Shown: positions 1 to 9,013 of the stretch, in pieces
Numbering within the stretch: position 1 is the stretch's first letter
Layout: each line of letters starts with the position of its first letter
Assembly (NCBI GenBank): GCA_963732415.1
Contig: CAVSZK010000004.1
Coordinates: 186,001 to 250,000, forward strand
Direction of reading: 5' to 3'
DNA: 64,000 nt
From: RPQJ01 sp963732415
Lineage (GTDB): Bacteria > Pseudomonadota > Gammaproteobacteria > Steroidobacterales > Steroidobacteraceae
Program-made: the position numbers and the translations under genes
Notes under the pieces: generated by a model
Seen by the model: the letters and a program-made list of their open reading frames with translations, nothing else
The model's database searches: none
Told to the model about the DNA's origin: nothing

Positions 1-822
1 GCTCTTGCGGGCCATCGCCAGGTACTTTTCGCTGATGTCTGACGCGAACACGGGCGCGATCGGCGCATCGAGCTTCTCGGCTCGCACCCTGTCCTGGGTG
101 GCGCGCCACAGTTCTCGATCGAAGTCCTTGAGCCACTCGAAGTGGAACTCGCCCTTCTTTCGATGGATCTGCGGCGCCTTTCGAACCGCCATCATCGCCG
201 CCTCGATGGCGAGCGTGCCGCTGCCGCACATCGGGTCCAGCAACGCTTGCGTGCCGTCGTAGCCCGCCATGATGAGTATCGCGGCCGCAAGCGTTTCCTT
301 GATCGGCGCGGGGTGCCCCGGCTCGCGATAGCCGCGCTTGTGCAGTGACTTGCCCGAGGTGTCCAGGCTCAGCATGCAGCGGCCGCGCGCGAGGTGTGCG
401 ACGACGACGACCTTCGGGTCCTCGGTGTCGACGCGCGGGACCCCGTCGCCCGCGCGGTTGAAGACGTCGCGAATGGCCTCCCGCACCTGGGTGATGACCT
501 GCTTCGGCGCCATGCCGCCGCCCTCGGTGTCGGCACCCAGGCTCTCGACGAGAAAGCCGTGGCGTGCGTCGAAGATTTCCGACCAGCGAATGCGCCGGGC
601 CTGCGAGTGCAGCATTTCAGGCGTTCTAGCCGGCACCTCCTTGATGACGCGCAGGATGCGGCTCGCGGTCCGCAGTTTCAGGTGCAGCTCGTAGTAGAGC
701 GCGTGGTCAGCCTGGAATTCGACGGCGCGAAAGCCGGGCTTGAGGCCGGTTGCGCCGAGCCCCTCGAGTTCGTGAACCAGGGCGGGCTTGGTTTCCTCAG
801 GACAGGTGGCGATCAGGTGCAA
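1..822 (-). CDS. rlmL: 23S rRNA guanine-N2-methyltransferase RlmL-type, N-terminal part (runs off the left edge)
   Basis: Reading leftward from a TTG codon gives MHLIATCPEETKPALVHELE and then a THUMP RNA-binding region. This is followed by LHKRGYR and the SAM-binding motif LDPMCGSGTLAIEAAM, both hallmarks of the RlmL/YcbY (UPF0020) family, which methylates G2445 of 23S rRNA. No ATG lies between the upstream in-frame TGA and this TTG, so the TTG start is the best available. Only about 274 codons are inside the window. The catalytic NPPY motif, and any fused RlmK half, would lie outside. It follows the GH81 gene on the same strand after a 112-base gap and looks like unrelated housekeeping. Confidence 0.88.
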   Translation of the reverse strand, partial: MHLIATCPEETKPALVHELEGLGATGLKPGFRAVEFQADHALYYELHLKLRTASRILRVIKEVPARTPEMLHSQARRIRWSEIFDARHGFLVESLGADTEGGGMAPKQVITQVREAIRDVFNRAGDGVPRVDTEDPKVVVVAHLARGRCMLSLDTSGKSLHKRGYREPGHPAPIKETLAAAILIMAGYDGTQALLDPMCGSGTLAIEAAMMAVRKAPQIHRKKGEFHFEWLKDFDRELWRATQDRVRAEKLDAPIAPVFASDISEKYLAMARKS

Positions 823-934
823 TGGAATGCCGGAACGGCGCCAGGCGTGCTGGCTGACCCGTCAGGATAATACGACTCCGAGGCCCGGCGTCGACTGCCG
901 GCGCGCCGCCCGTTGTCTCCTCATGCCTCCGCGG

Positions 935-3292
935 TCAGCGGGCCCGAGCGAGCGATTTCGCCGGCACGTCCATTGTCTTGCCCGTGCTGAAGGTCACCTG
1001 TATCGGCGCCTCGCTCGCGTTGTACGCGAGGTAGGTCTGCGCGCCGGCCTGGTCCTTGAACACAGCATAGAGTGGCGTGTCCGCGGTCACCGAGAAGTCA
1101 GGCGCGCCCATTTCCTTGAGGCTCAGTATCCAGTAGAGCGTGCGCGTGCGCGTATCTCCGAACTCGACGCTGCCGCGGCGGTTCCACATGGCGAACGCAG
1201 CGTTGGGGTCCGCGAGCGCAAGGAACGAGACAAGCACGTCCTGCCAGATATCGGCGGGCGTGCCGTCGGTTGCGCCGTGCTTCTCGTAGAACTTCACCTC
1301 GCCGGGAAGTGCGGCCATGGTCCTGCGGATGAAGGCCGGATCCGCGCCGAGGTAGGTGGATGCGGGCGTGATCGGCAGCAGGTTGATCCCGAGGATCTGG
1401 CGCGGTTCCTCGGTCCACCAGGTGTTGTAGGCGTACTTGCCGCCGAACACCATGCTGGCAAAGGGCTTGCCGAATTCCTTCGCGAGCACCTGCTGGTCGA
1501 GGTCGAACCAGTACTGTTGCACCGACGCGATCTCGCTCGTGTACAGGTAGATTCCCAGGTCCCTGAGCCTGTCATTGCGCGTGGCTTCTCCCCACAGGAT
1601 CAGGCCCGCCCAGGCGTTCACGGCTTCCGACGATGACTCCTGGTTGTTGCCAGCATCGAAGTCCGCGTCGCCGGAGGCCCAGGAGTGACCCTCGTACGGG
1701 TCGAAATTCCGCAGGAACGGGAAATCCGCGCGACCGCGCTCGTCGTTGGCGACGTCTGCAACGATCTTGTTGACCATGCCTCCCCACTTCTCATTCGATC
1801 CCCAGCCCGGATTCCGCAGCGCGACATGGGCCGAGGCCATGATCCAGTAGCCATAGTGGAAGTGGTGATCGTTCATGTTGTTGACGCTGCTGTATTCCTC
1901 CGGCAGCCCGATGAACGTCCCGAGGCTCGCATCCTGCACGAAGTAAGTGGAGTGCCTGCCATCGAACCAGGCCTCGAGCTGCTTCTCGAGCAGCGCCAGC
2001 AGCGAATCGCGCGTCTTCATCTGGCCTTCGGCTTCGGCCACGGACATCAGCTGCGCGACCGCACCGAGCGCCTTGCCGATCCAGTAGGTGCCGCGATGCG
2101 GCGTGGTGAACAGCTGGCCCGACTTCGCGTAGTCGCCGACCAGCAGGCTGGCGACGCTTTCCCTGCTGGCAGCGTCCTGGAGGCCGCTCCACAGCGGCAC
2201 GACGCCGCGATAGGCGCGACTGAGCGCGAAGCTGTTTCCCTGGATGAGACGTATCGGCCCGCGCACGGACTCGAACTGGTGTTGCGAGGCGGGCGTCGGC
2301 GCAACGCTCGCCCACTGGTGCGGGTACAAGCCCATCAATGTCGACTTGTTGCTGCCCTCCTTGGCAACAGTCTCGACGCGGAATGTCGTACGCACGGCAC
2401 TGGCTTTCTGGTCGTACGCCCACTCCACTCGCGTGTCGGTCGGGAAGGCGTAGGCGACGGCGAGGAAGTCACGGATCGTCGCCTCGCGGTTGTCCGGCAG
2501 CCCGGCGACCGAGAAATAGCGGGCCGTCGCCGGCAGGTGCAGCACCAGTTCCGTCGGCTCGGCCCAGTCCCAGCTGGCGCCGGTGGGCGCGAATATCGCG
2601 TAGGAGTGACCGTCGACCGTGAAAGCGGCAACGCGGCCGTCGTGCGACGAGTCCCTTGGATCGGACAGGACCTGGGGTGCGGAGGCGAGGCGGAAGCGCA
2701 CGTCGCCCTTGCTGCACTCGTAGTAGCTGAACGGGCTGCCATGAAGCACGGTGACTTTCAGGGACTCGCCTTCGGCGGAAGCCATGCTGATCTGGGCGAG
2801 CCAGTCGGAGAAACCGGACAGCCGTGCATCCCTGGGCTTGAACGCGAGCGGAGCGACCACGACCGCGGCCACGTGCGGAAAGCGGACTTCCACCTTCCTG
2901 CCCTTGTCTTCTACTGCGACCTGCTGCGTCGGGAGACCCAGTTCGAAACCTTCCTCGGTCGCCCGATAGGTCATCGGATGCGCGTGGATCGGTTGCGACC
3001 ACCTCTGGAACATCACCGACGAGTACCACTGGTTGGTCGGTGCCGCCTTGCCGAGTGCGTCACCGCTGCGGTACTCCGCCATCGGGGGCGTCGGGTCCGC
3101 GCCGAGACCGAAGATACCGCTCCTGGGCTTGGTGTAATACGTGCCGAGCCCGACCGCGACGGCGCCGTCGGGTGCCGAGGCGGCGGCGGGGCCGACGGTC
3201 AACAGCAGCGTCAGGCACGCAGCGGCGACCATGACGACAGCAGAGCGTCCCGGTGCAGTCCGTGCTACAGGGATCAAGTCGAATTTGCGCAT
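935..3292 (-). CDS. Glycoside hydrolase family 81 endo-beta-1,3-glucanase, secreted
   Basis: The predicted enzyme (785 residues) cleaves internal beta-1,3-glucosidic bonds of laminarin-type glucans. An N-terminal signal peptide (VVMVAAACLTLLLTVGPAAASA) directs export. Family landmarks are NQWYSS near residue 87, the NDHHFHYGYW segment holding the putative acid Asp475, and NNQESSSEA holding the putative base residues Glu552 and Glu556. Length is typical for GH81. The second ATG (3292) is chosen because GAGG sits 9 bases before it, whereas the first (3301) abuts that GAGG. The gene starts about 11 bases after the porin stop, as the third gene of the operon GH17 lipoprotein-porin-GH81. Confidence 0.93.
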   Translation of the reverse strand: MRKFDLIPVARTAPGRSAVVMVAAACLTLLLTVGPAAASAPDGAVAVGLGTYYTKPRSGIFGLGADPTPPMAEYRSGDALGKAAPTNQWYSSVMFQRWSQPIHAHPMTYRATEEGFELGLPTQQVAVEDKGRKVEVRFPHVAAVVVAPLAFKPRDARLSGFSDWLAQISMASAEGESLKVTVLHGSPFSYYECSKGDVRFRLASAPQVLSDPRDSSHDGRVAAFTVDGHSYAIFAPTGASWDWAEPTELVLHLPATARYFSVAGLPDNREATIRDFLAVAYAFPTDTRVEWAYDQKASAVRTTFRVETVAKEGSNKSTLMGLYPHQWASVAPTPASQHQFESVRGPIRLIQGNSFALSRAYRGVVPLWSGLQDAASRESVASLLVGDYAKSGQLFTTPHRGTYWIGKALGAVAQLMSVAEAEGQMKTRDSLLALLEKQLEAWFDGRHSTYFVQDASLGTFIGLPEEYSSVNNMNDHHFHYGYWIMASAHVALRNPGWGSNEKWGGMVNKIVADVANDERGRADFPFLRNFDPYEGHSWASGDADFDAGNNQESSSEAVNAWAGLILWGEATRNDRLRDLGIYLYTSEIASVQQYWFDLDQQVLAKEFGKPFASMVFGGKYAYNTWWTEEPRQILGINLLPITPASTYLGADPAFIRRTMAALPGEVKFYEKHGATDGTPADIWQDVLVSFLALADPNAAFAMWNRRGSVEFGDTRTRTLYWILSLKEMGAPDFSVTADTPLYAVFKDQAGAQTYLAYNASEAPIQVTFSTGKTMDVPAKSLARAR

Positions 3293-3303
3293 GGGCTGCA
3301 TCC

Positions 3304-4653
3304 TCAGAACTTCAGGTTCATGCCGAGAACCAGGTCATTCGATGATTCGCTGGCGCGCGGGTCGACGTCCCCGAACGCAGTGTTGCTCGGCATGCCCAGC
3401 GGCGCCGGACCCTGACGCCCGAACATCACCCGGCCGAGCCCGCCGTAGACTTCGACGGTCACGCCCTTGAACATCGGGATTTCAGGCACTGTCCGGTAGA
3501 CGCCGAGGTTGAGGAACGTGGCCGTATTGCTCTGGCCCCACTCGGTCGGCGTGCGCGTGTAGGCCTTGTTCATGTGGACACCGCCTAGCGTGAAGGTCCA
3601 CAAATGCCAGTTATAGGCTGCGCCGAGGAACACGTCGTACTCGGTTGCGTCGTGCATCTTGAAGTCGCTGGCGTAGTTGAAGCCCGGCTGGTCCCAGAAG
3701 CAGTCACTCGCGATCGGCGAAACCGGTCCGTAGTCGCACTGCTGCTGCTGGCCAGACCACCAGTCCTGCTTGATGCCGTAGGTGAAGCTCCAGGTCGGGT
3801 TCATCCAGTACTTGCCCTGGAGAACCAGCACATGCTGGGACGGCTTCTCGTATCCCGGCGACGTCGCCGGGCCGTTGGTGTCGCCCTGAGCGCCGTAGAA
3901 CGCACCCTTCATGAAGGAACTCTGCCGGCCGCCGTTGCTTTCCTGGTAGATCAGTTCGACCAGGTTCTTCTCGTTGCTGTACTGGACGAAGACCTCGTAG
4001 AGCTTCGGCGACGGTGGCGGAACGACGGTGGACGACGGGTTGAGTGGCTTGCGCTTGTCTGCCTGGCCGGCGGTACCCTCGAAACGGATCGTGCCACGGC
4101 CGATCGCGAAGCCGCGCGTGGCAACCCTGATGGCTTCGGGTATCACGCCATAGCCGGCACCGGACTCCGCCCAGGGGCTCGACAAGCCAAGTGGGTATGC
4201 AAAATCGTCAAGGCGCGTCCAGGCGCGGGAGGTCATCTTGCCGACCAGGACCGAGCCGAACTGCGGGTGCGAGATTCCGCCATAGAGGTCGATCATGTAG
4301 TTGTCGTAGATGTCCGGGCCGCTGTTGCGAACGCGGCCGGCGACCATGCCCTCGAGCCGGATGGCATTGTCGAACTCGTGGGTCAGGCCGAGGTTCAACT
4401 GTGCCAGGCCCAGGTTGTGCGTGTGGAAACCCGATTCGCCCGGCTGGTTGACCATCGGCGTCGGCGGGTTCAGCACGCCACGCGGGTCATATGCGGCCTT
4501 GTTCACCTGCCCGTCGGTGCAGTTGTCGCACAACCTGTACTCGTTCTTCGCGAATCCCGAGACCTCCAGCGGGCCGAACTGTTCGGCCAGCGCCGGCGCG
4601 GCCAGCAGCACCGTGGCGGCTGCCAGGGATCGACTGTAGGCGTTGATGTTCAC
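3304..4653 (-). CDS. Outer-membrane porin, probably for beta-glucan oligosaccharides
   Basis: This is a Gram-negative porin-like beta-barrel. The GTG at 4653 is preferred: CGGGAG lies a few bases upstream, and it opens directly into a signal peptide (NAYSRSLAAATVLLAAPALA). A longer ATG reading from 4710 would add 19 hydrophilic residues. The mature part begins with EQFGPLEVSGFAKNEYRL and shows alternating amphipathic strands, a Cys pair near the start (LCDNCTD), and ends in NDLVLGMNLKF, a typical barrel C-terminus with terminal Phe. It sits between a GH17 lipoprotein and a GH81 enzyme in one operon, which suggests uptake of laminari-oligosaccharides. Substrate is inferred from context only. 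Confidence 0.82.
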   Translation of the reverse strand: MNINAYSRSLAAATVLLAAPALAEQFGPLEVSGFAKNEYRLCDNCTDGQVNKAAYDPRGVLNPPTPMVNQPGESGFHTHNLGLAQLNLGLTHEFDNAIRLEGMVAGRVRNSGPDIYDNYMIDLYGGISHPQFGSVLVGKMTSRAWTRLDDFAYPLGLSSPWAESGAGYGVIPEAIRVATRGFAIGRGTIRFEGTAGQADKRKPLNPSSTVVPPPSPKLYEVFVQYSNEKNLVELIYQESNGGRQSSFMKGAFYGAQGDTNGPATSPGYEKPSQHVLVLQGKYWMNPTWSFTYGIKQDWWSGQQQQCDYGPVSPIASDCFWDQPGFNYASDFKMHDATEYDVFLGAAYNWHLWTFTLGGVHMNKAYTRTPTEWGQSNTATFLNLGVYRTVPEIPMFKGVTVEVYGGLGRVMFGRQGPAPLGMPSNTAFGDVDPRASESSNDLVLGMNLKF

Positions 4654-4725
4654 GGTGGTCTCCCGCAGCAGCTGTATTGGCAGTCGTTCGTGAGTGCGAC
4701 GGGCCGTCACCGGCCCGCTCGCCGG

Positions 4726-6459
4726 TCAGGGGCCGGTGTAATAGCCGGCGCCCTGGTACGGGTCAGGGGTGGTGCACGGGCCGCCGGCGGCCGGCGTGCC
4801 GCACAGCGCGTAACGCGGCGCCCGTTCCCTGGTCCACAGGCCCCATCCATCGTCGATGCCCTTCCACTCCTCGTCGAACGCCTCGAAGAAGAACACTGTC
4901 ACGGGCCCGCCCGCCGACCCGCGCCAGGAGTTCATCAGGTCGTAGTACCACTTCTCGTTGACCGGCAGCGCCGCATAGGTTTCGATGTCTGCATTCGGAT
5001 TGGTCTGCACGGCCTTCCACCCGGTCTCGCCGACCGTGATCGGCAACGACGCGCCGGTGGTCACGACCTGGCCCGCCAGGTTGGTGTAAGGGTAGTTGGC
5101 GACCCGCGTGTAAGTACTCTTCGTGTAGCCGAGTGCCGCATTCATCATCGCGGCGGCCCTCGCCTGGCCGGCAGGGACGCCGGTCTGCCGCCAGTCCCAT
5201 GGGCAGCTGGGGTTGTCGGAATTGCAGGCGTTCAGGAACGGATAGGTGTGGATCGCGGCAAAGTCGATCAGCGGCAGGATCGTGTCGGGCCTCACGGCGG
5301 CACGATCCCCGCCGGCCGTCGTCAGGCCCGCGTAGAAGGTCCAGTCGTCCTCGGTCGTGACCGGCTGCGTCACGCTGTTGCGGACACGGTTGATGTAGCT
5401 CGCCAGGCACGGGGTGGGCATGTACAGAGAAAAGAACGAGGTTTCATTTCCGACCGCGACCGTCACGACGTTCGAGTAGGTGTTGGCGAGGGCGATGGCC
5501 CGGGCGATCTGCTGGTCGTTGAAGCCGGCGGGATCCTGGCAGGATGCAGCTGCAGGAACCGGTATGCCGGCGAGGGCGATGCCCTGCTGGAATTTCATTT
5601 CCGGGAAGTTAGCCGCCGCGAGCCTGAGAATCTTGTCGGACACGTCATCTGCCCCGAACAGCCGCAGCAGGTTGAAGCCGGCGGTCCGGAGTAGGCTGAG
5701 ATCCTGCAGGACGTCGGCGTCGCTCGGGACCTCGCCGACTGCGGGCCCACCGGCCCGGAACGCGCTGTAGTTGACGGACTGGCCGGTCGCATAGATGGCG
5801 GGCAACGGACGGAGCGTGAACACCGCGCACACCACGGCGACGTCCGTCACGTTTGCGTTCGCCGTTCCGGAACCATTCGTCACGCTGCAGACCTGGCCCG
5901 CGGGCTGCGTACGGACAGAGACTGCATAGGCGGAGCCGGACTGTACCGCCGAGGTGAAAGTGAACGAACCGTCCGATGCGGTGGCGAGGGGGTTTCCGCC
6001 GTTGTTCTGCAGCACCACGGTGCCGGTGAGGCCTGAGATCAAGCCGCCGATGGTCACGTCGGACTTGCAGGAGACAGCCACGGACCTGACGTTGGAAGTC
6101 GCAGTGCCCGCGCCGCCCGTGATGCTGCACAGCTGGCCCGGGGGCTGCGTCTTGATGGTGACGGCATAGCTCGAGCCGTGCGCGACCTGCAGCCCGAACG
6201 TGAACGAGCCGTTCGCTGCCAGGCTGAGGGTGTCGGTGCCGGTAGTGGTCTTGCCGTTCCTGCCGGTCTGAGTGACAGTGTTCAGCAGGGTGACTGTGCC
6301 TGTCAGCCCCGAGACGTCGCCGCCTACGGTGACGTACTCCGGGTGACTGTTGTAGTTCTGGCTGTCGCCGCAGGCCGCGAGTATCAGGCAGGCGCCGAGC
6401 GCGGCGACCCTCTTCACGGAGCGAAGTGGCGAAGCAACGATCACCTGTATCGGAACCAT
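4726..6459 (-). CDS. GH17-family beta-1,3-glucanase lipoprotein with two tandem beta modules
   Basis: The first third has a lipoprotein signal ending in the lipobox LILAAC (Cys30) and two repeated modules of about 80 residues, each beginning GG-x-(V/I)SGLTGTV. The rest is a GH17-type (beta/alpha)8 domain with VAVGNE (acid/base Glu), TVGETGW (nucleophile Glu) and FFFEAFDEEWK. It probably cuts or transglycosylates beta-1,3-glucan at the outer membrane. The ATG at 6459 is chosen because GAGGGGG precedes it by 6 bases; a TTG at 6501 would extend it by 14 residues. It is the first gene of the minus-strand operon and lies behind a LacI-type operator at 6549-6560. Confidence 0.88.
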   Translation of the reverse strand: MVPIQVIVASPLRSVKRVAALGACLILAACGDSQNYNSHPEYVTVGGDVSGLTGTVTLLNTVTQTGRNGKTTTGTDTLSLAANGSFTFGLQVAHGSSYAVTIKTQPPGQLCSITGGAGTATSNVRSVAVSCKSDVTIGGLISGLTGTVVLQNNGGNPLATASDGSFTFTSAVQSGSAYAVSVRTQPAGQVCSVTNGSGTANANVTDVAVVCAVFTLRPLPAIYATGQSVNYSAFRAGGPAVGEVPSDADVLQDLSLLRTAGFNLLRLFGADDVSDKILRLAAANFPEMKFQQGIALAGIPVPAAASCQDPAGFNDQQIARAIALANTYSNVVTVAVGNETSFFSLYMPTPCLASYINRVRNSVTQPVTTEDDWTFYAGLTTAGGDRAAVRPDTILPLIDFAAIHTYPFLNACNSDNPSCPWDWRQTGVPAGQARAAAMMNAALGYTKSTYTRVANYPYTNLAGQVVTTGASLPITVGETGWKAVQTNPNADIETYAALPVNEKWYYDLMNSWRGSAGGPVTVFFFEAFDEEWKGIDDGWGLWTRERAPRYALCGTPAAGGPCTTPDPYQGAGYYTGP

Positions 6460-6548
6460 CTGCATCCCCCTCATCGCCAACATCAGGCCCGACTCCTGCA
6501 AGTCCCGGGCGTCGTGCGTCGCGCTTCTGCGGCGACCGTGAGTATTTT

Positions 6549-6560
6549 GAAAGCGCTTGC
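6549..6560 (-). promoter_or_regulatory. LacI-family operator, one mismatch from a perfect palindrome
   Basis: Plus-strand GAAAGCGCTTGC matches the perfect GAAAGCGCTTTC sites at 8898 and 19920 at 11 of 12 bases. It lies in the divergent region between the GH17 lipoprotein and the LacI-type regulator. It is just downstream of a minus-strand promoter-like pair, so bound regulator would cover the start of the GH17-porin-GH81 transcript. It may also autoregulate the regulator gene. Confidence 0.75.
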
Positions 6561-6562
6561 AG

Positions 6563-6592
6563 AAACTAACGAACTGCCGCCATCCTTGTCAA
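6563..6592 (-). promoter_or_regulatory. Candidate sigma-70 promoter for the GH17-porin-GH81 operon
   Basis: On the minus strand, TTGACA occupies 6592-6587. A weak -10 (TTAGTT at 6569-6564, or TAGTTT one base on) follows after 17-18 bases. The operator at 6560-6549 begins 2-3 bases later. The perfect -35 is also seen at the other two operator sites of the locus. The -10 is poor. Confidence 0.5.
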
Positions 6593-6733
6593 TGCGGTTG
6601 GCGCGATGACGCTGTAAAATCCTGGCGCCTCGCAGTTATTGCTGCGGCGCCGCACAATGAGCGCACCGCAATGTGCGCGCAGGGAGCACTTTCAGCGCTG
6701 CTGGGCGGGGATACACAAGGGGAGGCGCGAAGC

Positions 6734-7780
6734 ATGCGTAGATCAGAGCTGCAGAGTCGCGTTTCAGCAGCCTCGAACGGCTCGGCGGTGACGCTCGAGA
6801 TGGTCGCGAAGGAGGCCGGTGTATCGCCGAGCACCGTCTCGCGCATCCTGAACGGCACGGCAAAAGTACGCGAAGCGAAAGTACGCGCCGTCGAAGCCGC
6901 GATCGCCAAGCTGCGGTTCATGCCGAATCCCGTGGCGCGATCGCTCGCGGGCGGAAAGTCGATGAGCGTCGGGGTCGTGATCCAGGCCATCGACAGCCCC
7001 TTCTATGGCGAGGCGCTGGCGGCGATCGAGATGGGCTTGTCGCGTGCCAGCTATTCGGCGCTGTTCGCGAGCGGGCACTTGCGCGAGGGCGACGAGCGCA
7101 GGGCCATCGACCACCTGGTGAACCGGCGTGTCGAAGGCATCATCCTGATGAACAGTTGCCTGTCGGCCCGGGAACTCATCAGCGTATCGCAGAGTATTCC
7201 GCTGGTCGTGACCGGGCGGCGCGTCGCCGGCGGCCGTATTTACTCGCTCGATGTCGACGGGGCGCCGGGCGCGCGCCTCGCGACCGAGTACCTGGTCGGG
7301 CAGGGACATCGGAGGATCGCATTCATCTCGGGGCCGTCCGACCACCTGGACTCGCTGCAGCGATACGAGGGCTACAAGGCTGCCCTGGCCGCGGCGAGGA
7401 TTGCAGAGGTAAAGACGCTGGTAGTGGCCGGCGACTACACGGATGCAGGCGGTTATGCGGCGATGAGCAAGCTGCTCGATTCGGGGGCGAAATTTAGCGC
7501 CGTATTCGCCGCGAACGACCAGACCGCCTACGGGGCGATGCTCGCCTTGCACCGCAGGGGCCTGCAGGTGCCGCGGGACGTTTCCGTCGTCGGCTTCGAC
7601 GACCTGCTGATGTCGTCGTTCACGATCCCTCCGCTCACGACCGTCCACCGTTCCATCAAGCAGATTGGTGGAGCCGCGGCCGAGGCGTTGATCGACCTGA
7701 TCGAGGCGCGGAAGCCTGCCGCGAAAGTGCCTGCGGCCACGCTCGCGATCCGCGAATCGACGCGCCAGCTGCGGGGCTGA
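6734..7780 (+). CDS. LacI-family transcriptional regulator of the glucan locus
   Basis: A 348-residue LacI/GalR-type regulator. The N-terminal helix-turn-helix is at residues 19-40 (TLEMVAKEAGVSPSTVSRIL), followed by a hinge (PNPVARSLAGG) and a periplasmic-binding-like effector domain ending with VVGFDDLLMSSFTIPPLTTV. The ATG at 6734 is preceded by GGGGAGG at good spacing; the open frame reaches further upstream but without a comparable ribosome site. The gene is divergent from the GH17-porin-GH81 operon, and three LacI-type operators occur only in front of glucan genes. It is inferred to repress the regulon until a glucan-derived sugar or phosphosugar binds. Confidence 0.93.
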   Translation: MRRSELQSRVSAASNGSAVTLEMVAKEAGVSPSTVSRILNGTAKVREAKVRAVEAAIAKLRFMPNPVARSLAGGKSMSVGVVIQAIDSPFYGEALAAIEMGLSRASYSALFASGHLREGDERRAIDHLVNRRVEGIILMNSCLSARELISVSQSIPLVVTGRRVAGGRIYSLDVDGAPGARLATEYLVGQGHRRIAFISGPSDHLDSLQRYEGYKAALAAARIAEVKTLVVAGDYTDAGGYAAMSKLLDSGAKFSAVFAANDQTAYGAMLALHRRGLQVPRDVSVVGFDDLLMSSFTIPPLTTVHRSIKQIGGAAAEALIDLIEARKPAAKVPAATLAIRESTRQLRG

Positions 7781-7789
7781 GTCGAGGCG

Positions 7790-8755
7790 TCAACGCTGCG
7801 CGTTGACGAGGTCCAGCCGGTTTACGAAGCCCTCGAATGCGGGGTGCCAGGCCGCGGCATTGCGATTGAAGATGTAGTGGCCGTTGTTCTTGTCCGCGGG
7901 CAGGTCGATGAACTGCCCGCGTCCGCCAGCCTGGGTGAAGGCCGCGAACCACTGCCTGGGGTAGACCGGTCCCCACACCCGGTCGTTGGCGCTGTACATC
8001 CAAAGTGTCGGCAGCCGGTTGGTGCTGCCGTAGCGGGCGAAGGTCTCCCGCATCTGGTCCGGCCGGCACGGCTGGTCGGCCCGATTCCGGGCATTGCCGC
8101 CATCACCACCGGAAATGTTGACTGCGGCAACCACGCCACGGATGTCACTTGCGGCAACTGCAATCGCAACCAGGCCGCCGAAGGATTCGCCGACGACGAT
8201 CCCCTGATCCGGATCGACATAGGACAGCCGTTCCGCGTACGCGAGGACCTGGCGCGTCTCGCTGACTGCGACTGCTGCCCCGTCTGCAAAGCGCTTGGAC
8301 TCGCACGTCCCGGTGTATTCGACGTCGGGGCCGCCCGAGACGCCGTAGCCGACGCGCGTCGGCACCAGCACCACGAAGCCCATCGAGGCGAAGTAATGCG
8401 AATTGGCCGGATAGGTCTTCAGGCCCATCGCCGTTCGCTCAGCCTGGCTCGCCCCGCGGCCGTGCAGCAGCACGAGGAACGGCCGCGGGTTCGTCGCCGC
8501 CTCGCGGACGATCGTCACGGCGATGTCCTGCTGCAGGTCCGGTTGTCCGGGCACGCGCAGCGTCACTGGAACCTTGATCGTCTGCTCGATGATCTCCGCT
8601 GCCGGCGAGAGTGGGGGGGCGAGCAGCGCAGTGAGCGCGATGGCGAGCGCTGCGTGCGATGCTGCATTGCAACCGCGCCGGCGACATGCGGTGCGCGTCG
8701 GTTCGCGACCTTTGCGGCGCATGTCGTCGGACGGGGCCTCGCGTTCCGGGTCCAT
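7790..8755 (-). CDS. Secreted alpha/beta hydrolase, dienelactone-hydrolase-like
   Basis: This is an alpha/beta-hydrolase fold protein with the oxyanion region LVLLHGRGAS, nucleophile elbow GESFGG, putative acid in YSANDRVWGP and catalytic His in NNGHYIF. A hydrophobic stretch (AALAIALTALLAPPLSPAA) after a very basic N-terminus indicates a signal peptide. The start is uncertain: ATGs at 8866, 8755 and 8722 are in frame and none has a strong ribosome site. The gene is convergent with the LacI regulator (9 bases between stops) and divergent from the 9014 lipoprotein, so it could remove acyl groups from a glucan. A role in the pathway is only inferred. Confidence 0.8.
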   Translation of the reverse strand: MDPEREAPSDDMRRKGREPTRTACRRRGCNAASHAALAIALTALLAPPLSPAAEIIEQTIKVPVTLRVPGQPDLQQDIAVTIVREAATNPRPFLVLLHGRGASQAERTAMGLKTYPANSHYFASMGFVVLVPTRVGYGVSGGPDVEYTGTCESKRFADGAAVAVSETRQVLAYAERLSYVDPDQGIVVGESFGGLVAIAVAASDIRGVVAAVNISGGDGGNARNRADQPCRPDQMRETFARYGSTNRLPTLWMYSANDRVWGPVYPRQWFAAFTQAGGRGQFIDLPADKNNGHYIFNRNAAAWHPAFEGFVNRLDLVNAQR

Positions 8756-8859
8756 GGAAAACACGGTAGCAGCTGCGCCGACATCCGCACCACCCGGCCA
8801 CTTAGCGGTAGCACGACCCGGAACTGTCGCATTGCAGCAATAATCAGCGGCCCGCTTCA

Positions 8860-8890
8860 TTGACACGGGCGGGAAGCCTTGTGCTAGATT
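8860..8890 (+). promoter_or_regulatory. Candidate promoter of the lipoprotein-GH1-GH16-GPH-ED operon
   Basis: TTGACA at 8860-8865 is followed by TAGATT at 8885-8890, preceded by TGC as an extended -10. The spacing is 19 bases, longer than ideal. The operator starts 8 bases after the -10, the same offset as at the 19.9 kb promoter, which supports the assignment. Confidence 0.6.
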
Positions 8891-8897
8891 TGGTTTT

Positions 8898-8909
8898 GAA
8901 AGCGCTTTC
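8898..8909 (+). promoter_or_regulatory. LacI-family operator, perfect palindrome
   Basis: GAAAGCGCTTTC, a perfect 12-base palindrome at the predicted transcription start of the plus-strand operon, about 105 bases before the lipoprotein ATG. The identical sequence occurs at 19920. It fits the LacI/GalR pattern of a palindrome with a central CG step. Confidence 0.8.
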
Positions 8910-9013
8910 TAATCTAGCGCCGTCGAGATGCCCGAGCAGGCGTTACAGTAGCCTGCGCAGAGCGCCATGCGACGACTTAACTGGGGGCCGCAATGTCTCG
9001 GAAGGAGAATGCA

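Noticed and set aside
1685..3415. A 576-codon plus-strand open frame over the GH81 gene, and a 696-codon one at 3604-5694
   Set aside because: Both are Arg/Val/Gly-rich antisense readings typical of high-GC DNA, with no recognisable domain. The opposite strand encodes clear GH81, porin and GH17 proteins.
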